64,000 nt of DNA from Heracleum sosnowskyi (Eukaryota > Streptophyta > Magnoliopsida > Apiales > Apiaceae): positions 806,001 through 870,000 of the forward strand of contig JAUIZM010000013.1 in the NCBI GenBank assembly GCA_030848705.1. The letters run 5' to 3'. A program made the translations under genes and the position numbers. The notes under the pieces are model-generated. The model had not been told where the DNA came from, did no database searches, and worked only from the letters and a program-made list of their open reading frames with translations. Position 1 is the first letter of the stretch; each line of letters opens with the position of its first letter. This document shows positions 23,001 to 33,609 of the stretch, one piece after another.

Positions 23001-24892
23001 ATTTAAAACTCAGATACTAGCCCTAGTACGGGCATATAGTGACTATAAAACACATTACACAACTCATACGAACAATATAGCACTTATAACTATTTTTAAA
23101 ACATCACACGAAGCTTATATTGAATTTAAATAAGCCACAAACAATTTTTAAATCAAAAATCGGATTTTTAAATCCAATATAAGTATTTTAAATGCAAATA
23201 AATCAATTAATAAAATTAATTGACATTCTTTAAATGCTCAAACTATTTTTAAATAATAAATCAGGTTTGAAAATAATTAAGCTCAATTTTAAATTAATGA
23301 AATCTAATTAATAATCAATTTTTAAGAATTAACTGATTAAAGGAATTAATCAATTAATTAAATTAATTAATTATTAATTAAAAATAATTAAAATAATTAA
23401 GTTTAATAAATTTTCGAATTTAAAATAATAAATAAGATTTTCCAGAATTTTCTGAATAATAAAATGTATTTTTAAATTAAAGATATGATTTTTAGAATTT
23501 TTAAAATAATTTTTGAATTATTTTAAATATAAAAACCCAGAAACACTTTTCTAAAATGAAATTAGGGTTTTCTGGATCAGAACCGGGTCGGGTAGGGTTT
23601 CAAAACGGGTTGCCAAGAACACAAACGGGTCGCCAAGAACACCACCAGAATCCGGTGGCGGTTCCGGCGAACCCGCCGTCTCCGGCAACCATAATCACAC
23701 CAAAACACACCGTTCTCATAGGGGAAACATACGAAATTAACATGGACATCACAAAAACGCTGTTAGCACAACAAGATAACATGGAATCCTCCCGGAAATC
23801 GGGACAGGACTTTCGCCGGCAGTGGTACCGCCGCTTTCCGGCCAACCGCGAACCTCAACCAAACTCAAAACTAATCACACGGTTCGACTCTAAACTCACA
23901 GATCTATTTGATGGTATAAACATAATCAAGAAAAAGTTCCTAGAAATCAAAATCCTGCAAAAGCTCAAGAACTCCGGCGAACCTTTAAAAATTCGAATAG
24001 CTCGATTATGGACTCAAAAAATCAAACAAAAATCATCAACACACTCATCACATCACAACTTATTCATATCATCAATTATCAAGAACACTCAACAACAAAG
24101 ATTTCCCCAATTTAAACCTAAAATTCGAAATAAATAAATTAGTTAAAAATCGGAAAAGTTTAAAGATCATACCACATAGATTTTGATGATGGATTTAGGT
24201 AGAGGATGATGAGAGATTCGATTTGGTTACAAGAACATCGAAATCGGATTCCGATAACGCCTTCAAAATTGAGTTTGATTCTCAAGAACACGAAAAACAC
24301 GTTTCAGGGGTTTTTAGATTTTTAACTGTAATTAAGCTTGATTATACGAAAAACAAAGTATGATTTGCCTTTTTATAATAAACGGAAAATAATACCCCAA
24401 ACGACATTTTTGGATCGATATTGATCCGATGGATCGCTTTAAATACAATATAACATAATATATGCTTTAAACCTTTAATAAAGCAGAACACACGTTTCAC
24501 GAGACGATAAGCATCCATAAAGTACGGATAACTACAAGTATCGTTTAATACAAAATATACGAACCAAAATACCTCCATTACGAATATTTTCGAATACTCC
24601 CCACTTTAACGAATGAAATATTGGTACGAACGATTTACCAATCTCCCGAATAATTTGGGAACGATCCAAATTTTCTTTTCAATAATTAAAATAAAATAAA
24701 ATAGAATGACATCCTTTTCAAAATAATTTCTAATTCCCCACACATTTCACATAGCACAACAATATCACATATTCAATCATTTAACGAATAACTTAGCACA
24801 TTTAAACATATAAATCATTTAATAACTCTTAATATGAAATAAAAATTTCTTTTCACATCACATAATAACACGTAATTTTCCCGGATCTTACA
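20016..24892 (-). repeat. Very long (4.9 kb) probable solo LTR of a Gypsy element, nested in the CACTA
   Basis: On the minus strand it starts TGTAAGATCCGGGAAAATTA and ends CCGGATTTGGGGGCGTTACA, the usual pattern of Tekay/Del-like LTR ends. The flanks are CTGCA (20011-20015) and CTACA (24893-24897), a target duplication with one mismatch. No gag or pol motif and no primer binding site is present, so this is most simply one LTR left by recombination. An open stretch at 23556-24137 (plus) is probably chance in a GC-richer part. 4.9 kb is long for an LTR; a non-autonomous element without recognised internal LTRs is the alternative. Confidence 0.55.
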
Positions 24893-25232
24893 CTACACTA
24901 GTGTTGCATTACACAGTGGTCCCCATTGCTGACATGGCACCATGTGGGCTCCACTGCTGACGTGGCACCAAAGTGGGTCCCACCGCTGACGTGGCTTCAA
25001 AGTGGGTCCCATTGCTGACGTGGCTTCAAATCTTATGCAACACCATGTGGTGTTGTGTTTATGTGCTTTTGGTGTTGCAATATAGGCCTTACGCAATCTT
25101 TTCATGGCGTTGCAATAGCTAGTAAAAGCGTTGCGTTAGAGGTCTTAGGCAACGGCCGTATTGGCAACATGCACTTGGTGTTGCATATTAAGTTTGGCAA
25201 CACTATTTGGGCCTATAGCAACTGTAAAAAAA
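24893..25232. repeat. Right subterminal repeat region of the CACTA element
   Basis: Contains four tandem units of about 30 bp around GTGGGTCCCA..GCTGACGTGGC (24915-25030), followed by repeated GGTGTTGCA / GCGTTGC / GGCAAC motifs up to the terminal repeat. In CACTA elements such arrays are transposase binding sites; here that is inferred. Confidence 0.65.
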
Positions 25233-25261
25233 CATTGCCTATGAGCACTTATGGCGTAGTG

Positions 25262-26131
25262 TATGACATGCCCCCTCGACCTACGGTGGGCAGTAGTGGT
25301 ATCAATCCAAACTACCATGAAGCATATGTTCCCCCTTATATTCAAGGTCTGGGACCCCAAAACCAACAAAATCAAACTCAGCAGACTCCTTTAATCCAAG
25401 ACTACTCAGGACCTTATACTGAGGATGATAATTACTCAACTGGAGAAGAGAGGGATGTTTCCCCGAGGAGAAGACGTTCGTCCCAAATGAATCGGGATCA
25501 ACCCCAAACTACTAAGGAAAGGATTGCAGCCCATGAGGCAGAGGCTGCAAGACTCAAGAAATTATTGGCAGAAGAGGAGGCCGCAAGAACACAAAGCCAA
25601 GCAACTGTAAGAGTCCCTATAATCAACTTGGATCCGGCACCGAGAAGAACCAGGAGGGCTGAAGCCCCAAGGGGTGATCCTAATGTTTTATTGCCCCTAG
25701 GAGATCCTGATGATCCCACGCCACCTTTTACTCAGGACATCATGAAAGCTAACATATCTAGGAAATTCAAGATGCCAACGATTAAAGTTTATGATGGAAT
25801 GGGAGACCCCGCAAATCATGTGAGAAATTTCTCTAATGCACTGCTGTTGCAGCCCACCAATGATGCGGTCAAGTGCAGGGCGTTTCCGCAAACATTAGTA
25901 GGCATGGCCCAACGTTGGTATAGCTGTCTACCTCCCAATTCCATTGGATCTTTTAAGGAGTTGAGCAATGCATTTATCAACCAATTTGTTAGTGAGAGGG
26001 TGCATGAGAAGAGTTCTGCATCGCTCATGGGAATCCAGCAAGGAAGGAATGAAGCCTTGGGAGATTATATAAATCGATTCACTCAGGAGGCTCTGAAAGT
26101 CCCGGACTTGGAGGACAAAGTAGCTATGATA
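25262..26131 (+). pseudogene. Element B gag, middle part
   Basis: Continues the gag frame after the CACTA. It contains a charged helix rich in Ala/Glu (AERIAAHEAEAARLKKLL-like, about 25510-25580) and the retrotransposon gag core (KVYDGMGDPANHVRNFSNAL, then AQRWYSCLPPNSIGSFKELS and GDYINRFTQEAL). It is cut by a solo LTR at 26132 and resumes at 27677. The matching region of element D carries frameshifts that are absent here. Confidence 0.75.
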
Positions 26132-27676
26132 TGTGACAGCCCGACCCAGGAGGAACTTTTAATAACCTGGCCCGAGATCCGTCAAGTCCAATTCATCAAA
26201 ATCCACTCGTAGTCCAAACATACTTATACATATAAGTCTTACAATTCACAAGAACCAAATCCACACTTAGATATTACACAATGATAGTCTGATATATAAA
26301 GTATCATAAAGACTTAACAACCTTATTTACGCGTACTACAAGGTCAACGCTTTTCCTTCTCCACAACTGGCACACTTCTGCTTACCCAACCTTATCTTTT
26401 CCTTTTCCTTTTTCTATCTCATCATTATACTTATCCTGACCTAAAATGGTTAGGATTGAAAATAAAATAATGAGCAAAAGAACGCTCAGTAAGTATATTT
26501 AGATTGTGACATGCAAATCATAAAAACATAACATAAAAATAAACCAACAAACTATATATACCACTTTAAAGAAAACAAACCAATATTCTTCAAATCAAGA
26601 TATCATGACCACTCGAAACACACACAAATGACCACACAACACGACTGAGCGATCTTACAATCATTACGGTACCTGTTTCTTAACCTGGGATCCCAACTTA
26701 CCTATCAGAGCGCAATACGGCGGTCTGATACTTACCTATCCATATTTCAGGATAACCTCGTATCGAGATACGAGTTCACCAACTCAGTCACACAATCCAT
26801 ACTTTAGCTAGCGAGTCAAACTAGTTAATATGAATCCAACAAAAACAAGGCACATTAGCTAATTAGCGATTTTAGCTAATCAGGTCTCAATAACCGATAT
26901 TAACAACTCAACAAACCAAATAACAACATTAGCTAATAAACAATATTAGCTAATTAGGGAACAAGTGAATAGTTCCGGTCAATGAACAATATTGACAAGT
27001 CAAGAACGAATAAATTATATTAGCTAATGAATATTATTAGCTAATCGAAACCAATAAAATATCCATTTTTTGATTTATAAAACAAATGCGAAGAAAGATA
27101 ATTTTTGAATTATAGAGATTTATCTCGAACATAATTCATTCATCAAGATACTTCCAATAACATTTTTTTTAAAACATAACCAAAATAACTAAATATACTT
27201 ACATTACACAGCCCCTAGTGTCTCTGAGTCTTCGTTATCCCTGAAAATACGTATCCCTTTCGAACCACTGTATTGATTATTGAAAGAAGCCAACATCAAG
27301 GAAAACGACCTGGAGAACTTGTTAAGCTTGGCCAAAAACTACATCTATCCCACAAGTTTACATGCTTTTATTCTTAATCTAAAAGTTTAGACACTAATCT
27401 CATACTGATGCAACCATGTGGCCAAAGTTTGCCACCAACCCTCATCGCATTGCCACGTTTTTTGTTACTCTCAATTTTATTTTTTTAATAAATAATTCTA
27501 TTCAAATTTCTATTTTCACAAATTCCCTATTTTTTTTTAAAAAAAATACTAATACTTCTTCTTAACTAATGTTAATTCTCTAATCCATATACTAGCCCAT
27601 TTGCTACAAAATCGACCCATATCCATCCGACGAACTTTTATTTTCTTCCCTTTATTTATTTGCTCAGGATGTTACA
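26132..27676 (-). repeat. Solo LTR (1.5 kb), Tekay-like, inside element B gag
   Basis: On the minus strand it starts TGTAACATCCTGAGCAAATA and ends GGTCGGGCTGTCACA. A perfect 5-bp target duplication TGATA flanks it (26127-26131 and 27677-27681). There is no primer binding site, polypurine tract or coding sequence, so it is a solo LTR produced by recombination between two LTRs. Removing it with one TGATA restores the gag reading frame. Confidence 0.85.
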
Positions 27677-29378
27677 TGATAGCCCTGCAACAAGGAACTA
27701 CTGATGATCACTTCAAAAGATCCTTGGCAGAGCATCCACCCGAAAGCATGTTGAAGCTCCAAGATAGAGCCGAAAAGTACATCAAGGCTGAAGAAAGCGT
27801 GAGGAAGTATGAACCCGCTACTGGGGGAAGTGGAAATTCAAATAAAAGAAAGGAAACCCAGGAATATGATGTTAAGGAAAAGTTTCCTAGAACGTCAAAG
27901 GATTCTGATTCTCCACCTAAGAGGAACAACTTTGGGCCAAGGTTCACGGAGTATGCAAGATTAAACACTCCCAGGAGCCAAATTCTGATGGAAATAGCAA
28001 AAGAAGAGGATCTCCGATGGCCGAAGCCACTGAGGACTGACATGTCTAAAAGGAATCAAAACCAATTCTGTCGGTTCCACGAAGTTAGTCATGACACGGA
28101 TGATTGCAGACAAATGAAAGATGAGATCGAGTTCTTGATTCGGAGATGAAAACTCAATAAGTTCACTAAAGATGGAAATCAAGGGAGTCACAGAGGAAAC
28201 TACGAAAGAAAGGATTACGATAAAAGGGACAACGATCAAGATCGTAATCCTAAACCTCGAGGGCCTGTCATCAACATGATATTTGGAGGACCAACTGCTG
28301 CTGGATCCTCCCGAAACTCAAGGAAAGCCTATGCCCGAGAGGTAATGACTGTGATTGGAGAAGCACCGAAGCGTGCCAGAATGGAAATAGCAATAGGTTT
28401 TGATGATTCTGACTTAGAGGGAGTGAAGTTTCCCCACGATGATCCCTTAGTCATCGTACCTGTGATAGGCAATTCTGAAACGAAGAGAGTTCTGGTTGAT
28501 AATGGAGCTTCAGTAGACATCTTGTTCCATGATGCTTTTATCAAGATGGGCTATACTGACTCTCAGTTGACACCTTCGAATATGCCCATATACGGATTCA
28601 ATGGAGTAGAATCAAAGGTAGAAGGTACAATCCAACTCCCTTTGACAATCGGGCAAGGTTCGAAAACGTCTACTCAAAAGTTGAACTTCATAGTTATAAA
28701 GGCAACCTCAACCTATAATGCGATCCTAGAAAGGACATGTCTTCATGCGTTCAAAGTTGTTGCCTCGTCTTATCATCTAAAAATCAAGTTCCCAACAAGA
28801 AATGGGATTGGTGAAGAACAGGGAGACCAAAAGATGGCTAGAAGTTGTTATGTAGACGCTTTAAGGCCTGATGGAATCGGGGGGCAGGTTCTCCCCATTG
28901 AAGACATGGATGCTAGAGATAATGAAGATAGAAGAGGGAAACCAGCTGAGGATTTAATCCCAATTCCCTTAGTTCCTGGTGAACCGGAGAAGGTTACTTT
29001 TATTGGAGCATTGTTACCTGAACCATTGAAAAGCAAAATCATATCCTTTCTTCAAGAAAACAATGATGTTTTTGCTTGGACAGCAGCCGTTATGCCAGGG
29101 ATTGATTCCCAGTTGATAACCCACAAATTGAACGTAGATCCTGAAAGGAAGACTGTGAAACATAAAAAGATAAATTTTGCTCCATAGAGGCAAGAGGCCA
29201 TCAAGCAGGAAGTAGATAAGCTTTTGGAAGCAGGGTTCATTAAAGAAATTCAATTCCCCGAATGGTTGGCTAACCCAGTGTTGGTCAAAAAGGCCAATGG
29301 AAAATGGAGGATGTGTGTGGACTTCACAGACTTGAACGATGCATGTCCTAAGGATTGTTTTCCCTTACCAAGAATTCC
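27677..29378 (+). pseudogene. Element B: gag C-terminus, aspartic protease and start of reverse transcriptase
   Basis: The frame reads IALQQGTTDDHFKRSLAEHP, then a zinc-knuckle-like QFCRFHEVSHDTDDC, a stop (TGA 28147-28149), and the protease with VDNGASVDILF (about 28494-28526; catalytic Asp in DNGAS). A second stop is TAG at 29185-29187. Then comes the N-terminal reverse transcriptase segment with PEWLANPVLVKKANGKWRMC and VDFTDLNDACPKDCFPLPRI. It ends abruptly at 29371-29378 where Athila-like DNA of opposite orientation begins. The catalytic YxDD part of RT, RNase H and integrase are all lost. Confidence 0.85.
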
Positions 29379-30131
29379 TGCCATCTTTCCTTGTGTTAAT
29401 CTCTGAGTTGGATTCTGATATTCATTAGCAGCCATCATCTCAATAAGTTCATAAGCTTCATCGTAGCTCTTAGCCCACAGAGCTCCACCTGACGCCGCAT
29501 CAAGCATTGGTCGAGATTGACCTCCCAGTCCATTATAAAAGAAATTGATCACCATCCAATCAGGCATTCCATGATGAGGACACTTCCTAAGCATCTCCTT
29601 GTAACGCTCCCAAGCTTCACATAAAGTTTCTCCAGAATGCTGAGAAAACTGAGTAAGAGCATTCCTGATCGCAGCAGTTTTAGCCATGGGGAAGAATTTA
29701 GTAAGAAATTTTTGAGCAAGATCCTCCCATGTAGTAATAGAACCTGCTGGTAGAGAATGCAACTAGCCCTTAGCCTTATCCCTCAGAGAAAATGGGAAAA
29801 GTCTCAGCTTCACGGCATCTTCCGACACTCCGTTGGTCTTGAAGGTGTCGCAAATCTCGATGAAATCCCTAATATGCATATTAGGATCTTCCGTTGGAGC
29901 ACCCCTAAATTGCACTGAATTCTGCACCATCTGAATCGTGTCAGGCTTGATTTCAAAGGTATTAGCTGCAATAGCCGGCCTGACAATACTCGACTGAATA
30001 TCATTGATCTTTGGCTGAGAATAGTCCTTCAAAGCCTTAGCTGCAGGTGCTACTCCTTCTGGTACGTCTCCCATCTTTACTAACTTTAATCTTTCTTCTT
30101 CCAATTTACGAGTCTGAGAACGTGTTCGCAT
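29371..30131 (-). pseudogene. Outer gag fragment of Athila-like element C1
   Basis: The N-terminal 250 codons of an Athila-type gag (RTRSQTRKLEEERLKLVK start; MHIRDFIEICDTFKTNGVSE; SITTWEDLAQKFLTKFFPM), nearly identical to the start of the 960-codon ORF at 33610-36492. An in-frame TAG (29763-29765) replaces a Trp codon. The fragment ends at a junction with element B where AGAATT (29371-29376) is common to both partners. It lies on the outer side of the LTR at 30263, preceded by its own primer binding site, so this LTR serves two elements. Confidence 0.8.
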
Positions 30132-30238
30132 ACACGTTCAAGTACCTGAAACACACAGAACAAACAACTACAATCCGAGTCAGTGAACTCTAACGACCAC
30201 TGATGACAAGCACATAAACTAAAATAAAACACCGATGA

Positions 30239-30256
30239 TCCCCGGCAGCGGCGCCA
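30239..30256 (-). other. Athila-type primer binding site (outer copy)
   Basis: On the minus strand TGGCGCCGCTGCCGGGGA, seven bases after the LTR end, complementary to the 3' end of tRNA-Asp as usual for Athila elements. Confidence 0.75.
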
Positions 30257-30262
30257 AAAACT

Positions 30263-31995
30263 TGTTAGCACAAAATCACGCAAGCGTACGTGGTCACAAG
30301 TAATATACGAATAAGTCAAGTTCGTTCCCACAGAGATCTAATGAGGTGTTCAATTCAATTAATGTACCTATGCAACAATGTATGATTTTTATCCACTGCT
30401 AAGACAATTAACAATTTGGGTTTGCTTATCTAAAATTAACTAGAGAACAAATTATTAAACTAAGAATTAACTAACTAAGAGGATTAAAATCGATTTATGT
30501 ATATGAGAAAAAAACATGGGATCCTAACTTCATTAAGTACTTCATCTAGAGTCTTTTGTCTTTAATCAATGCATGTGACGGTTGTGATAACTAATCGGAT
30601 AACACGAAATAAGTACACGCTACCTTTCAGTATACGTATACCAAACCACTCAAACATCCTCAAAAGAGATAGAAGTTGGGCAGACACCAATTATGCTTAG
30701 ACACTATATGTCTATAAGATTTGAAAACATAACGGTTTAACGAGCAAGTTATCCATTCAGATTACATAGGGCAGGTAAGATGGTTAAAATCACCTACGAA
30801 TCATGCATGACAAACATACATAAACCTATGCTAGCATGACAAGTTCTAAACCTCTATATCCACTTTCGCATTCAATAGAGATTAACAAACAATCTTAGAT
30901 GTTAGCTATGTATCCAAGAAGAATAAGCACAACCAAACTAGGATATCGATAATTCATCACACACATATCAATAAGGCAATCAACTACTAAATTCCATAAA
31001 TAAATCCGCTAGGACCCCATGACAACGATTAGTTCATGATCGAACTTCTCATCGTCACGGGGTTTGATGAAAGCATGATGAAAAACAAGAAATCAATGAT
31101 GTAAATATGAATAAGAGTTAAAGGTTTAGAGGACAAATCTGGAAGCATCCAAAAGTTACACCAAAATTGAAGAATACAAGAAAAAACTATGTCTAGATCT
31201 CCTCGTAGTCACGTTCTTCGTTCTTGGCTCCTCGATCTTGTGCTCCAATATTGAATCTGATCTCTGGTGTGTTGTGATGTATTGTGATGTGTTGATTATG
31301 TCCCCACAAGGTGTGTATTTATAGCTCCAAGTTGTCCCTCTTCCAAGCAATTGCCGTTTTTGAGTTAGAATAGAATTGCGGCAATTTCCATCTTTGAATG
31401 CAATAAGAATTGCATATTCCATGTTAACAACTGATTCTGGAAGTTTCTGGCCGCCCCAAGCAATTACCATAATGATTAGAAGTCGAATTTGTGAAAATTT
31501 CCTTATTAAAATCGAATTCTGGCAATTTCTGGCGATTCTGACTTCCTGGGCGGCCGCGCAGAATTCCAGTACAATTCCTGGGCGCCCACACAGAACCTTC
31601 TGCCTAGAATTATAGAAAATGTTGTCCTCTTCGCGTGAGCTATAAGATCGTCAGAATCGGACTTGTAGAACTCCAGATATGGCCAAAACAGTGAATTATG
31701 TGCAGGTAGCCCAACAAATCCGAATTTCCTTCTAATAAATCTCCAAATTGAGCTTTTTATTCTCCAATCCTTCCAAGATTAGGATTTCCTTGCGCTTTCT
31801 CGCTCCGCAACCACTTGACCTTCACAAACATGCTCAAAACACCCCTGCAAACCACAAGAACTCCACTTCTCTGCTGACAACTCAACTCTGCAAATACTAA
31901 TACAAAAAACATTACAAACACCACAAACTTGAGAACAAAACAGCCAGTTTAAGCCAATTTAGGACGATCCAAGTGGATATGAAATCCACTTATCA
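30263..31995 (-). repeat. Athila-like LTR (C1, shared between two tandem elements)
   Basis: On the minus strand it begins TGATAAGTGGATTTCATATC and ends GTGCTAACA; 1733 bp. It is preceded by a polypurine tract (TTTGGGGTG at 31996-32004, minus) and followed by a primer binding site, so it ends one element and starts the next. It differs from the 36624-37972 copy at about a dozen positions by eye. The first 25 bases form a hairpin (AAGTGGATT...ATCCACTT). Confidence 0.85.
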
Positions 31996-33609
31996 CACCC
32001 CAAACTTAAACCGATGCTTGTCCTCAAGCATAAACAGACTCTACTAACTATAATGCAATGCATGAATGCAACTAATATGAAAATGCAAACGATCCCCTCA
32101 AACTAACCATAACCAATCAACAAGCCAATATCTCAAGGAATGAAATCTTTCAAATAGAGTTCGACAAATCCCCTTATACTAACAAACAAACACAGAAACG
32201 TGCGTGTGTGCAATGCTCATCAATATACTCTCAAACTAAATCAAGACCATATCCTATTCTTCACCAAAACAACCACAAGCTTATAAACAAAATGAACTCT
32301 AGACACAAGAAACCACTTAAAGACACCTCAACCTCAACTTGAGTTAGACAGGAAATCATGCTTTATTACTACACACATGCTTATTTGACCGTGCAATGGC
32401 TGAGACCCCAAAAGGCTTATACAATAATACCCATGTAGCGAGCGTTAGGTTAGTGGATCCCAGACCGGAAAAATCTTAGGTCACTAGGCACAAAGTCCCC
32501 TAGAACTTAATTGCTCGAGTATTAAAGAGCTCAACCTGATCAATTCTGCATAAAACAACTTCTTTTTCTTTTTTTTCTTTTTTTTTCTCTTTTTTTTTTC
32601 AATTTCGGAATGAGTGTGCTTTGCTTTTTTCTCATCCCACCCTAGACTACTCATCTTTTCAATGAGCCGGCTACTAGCCATTTGACGCCTAGCCTTTATT
32701 GACAACTAGCATGAAATACCTGGTTTCCTCCAAACTTAGACTTAAGTGCTTCTTTGAATTTCAAGAGAATAGAAAACATTCTAAATATAAGCAAGTGGTT
32801 AAATTCTAACATCTAAACAAAACATGATCTGATCAAATTCAAAAGCAACCAATGAGACTTGTGAAATTATTTTGTTTCTGACATGCAAGTCAATTCATAG
32901 GAACTTAATCAACCCTCTATCTATCACTATCACACTCCCATCAACATCGACTCACTAACCAAGAAATAGCCAAGTTCTAAGGGATCATGAAATATGCTAT
33001 GCAAATGCAACTAAATGGACTCACATGATAGATATAAATGCAAACAGAATGCTCTATATGACAAAAACATGCAAATATATGAATGAATTAACTACTTATG
33101 CAATATGAATCCTACATGAATACACACTAACCTTCCCTAATTACCACCCCCAAACTTACAATATTCAATGTCCTCATTGAAGGTAATAAAAAGGAAAGAT
33201 GCAGAGAATACCTAATCATCAGCAGGACCACCCTCCTCGGGTGGTGTATCCGGTGGTGGATAAACAGAATCAGCTCCAAAGGTAGGCCAAGCGATATCAA
33301 CTCCAGTGGATCTGAATACAATACTCAAAACTGCAAATAAAGAAACAAAAATAATACTAACTAATAGGACCACCACTTTCGTAGATGACACGATTGCATT
33401 GAGCATATGCAACAAGCCGTTAAACCCCTAGGCAGCCCTAGTAGGACGAGTTTTGTCTCGTGAGGGTTTATAGATGATATACCCACAAAATCAAATATTT
33501 TCAACCACCAAGTCTCTCAAACATGCAACATGTCATAATACTGCATATTCGCGTGGGTTGCCTCCCACGAAGCGCTTGTTTTACGTCAATAGCTTGACGT
33601 GAATCCCTT
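31996..33609 (-). other. Non-coding 3' region of Athila-like element C1
   Basis: 1.6 kb without a credible ORF between the gag-type ORF and the 3' LTR. On the minus strand it carries AAGCGCTTCGTGGGAGGCAA (33559-33578) just after the ORF, a poly-pyrimidine/purine run (32555-32600) and the polypurine tract. The same landmarks occur in C2 at 42199-43667, so the layout is a family feature. Short ORFs here have no recognisable protein. Confidence 0.65.

Larger units (their letters stand above)
16119..25261. mobile_element. Non-autonomous CACTA transposon carrying host gene fragments (Pack-CACTA)
   Basis: Terminal inverted repeats of 29 bp, 16119-16147 (CATTACGCCATAAGTGCTCA...) and 25233-25261 (reverse complement CACTACGCCATAAGTGCTCA...), differ at two positions. 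The right end is a true CACTA end; the left has decayed to CATTA. The 3-bp target duplication is TAT (16116-16118 and 25262-25264), and removing the element rejoins the gag frame of element B. Both ends carry many copies of a GGTGTTGCA-like motif, normal subterminal repeats for the superfamily. No transposase is visible. Captured exons lie in 16999-19525, all in plus orientation. A 4.9-kb solo LTR (20016-24892) interrupts the element, so the original length was about 4.3 kb. Confidence 0.88.

Noticed and set aside
23556..24137. 193-codon open frame on the plus strand
   Set aside because: It lies inside a probable LTR, has Gln/Lys/Asn-rich low-complexity content and no recognisable domain. The reverse strand reads more like a leader region. 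I treat it as chance.
27708..28043. 111-codon minus-strand ORF over the gag/protease of element B
   Set aside because: Shadow of the real plus-strand gag frame, with no family resemblance.
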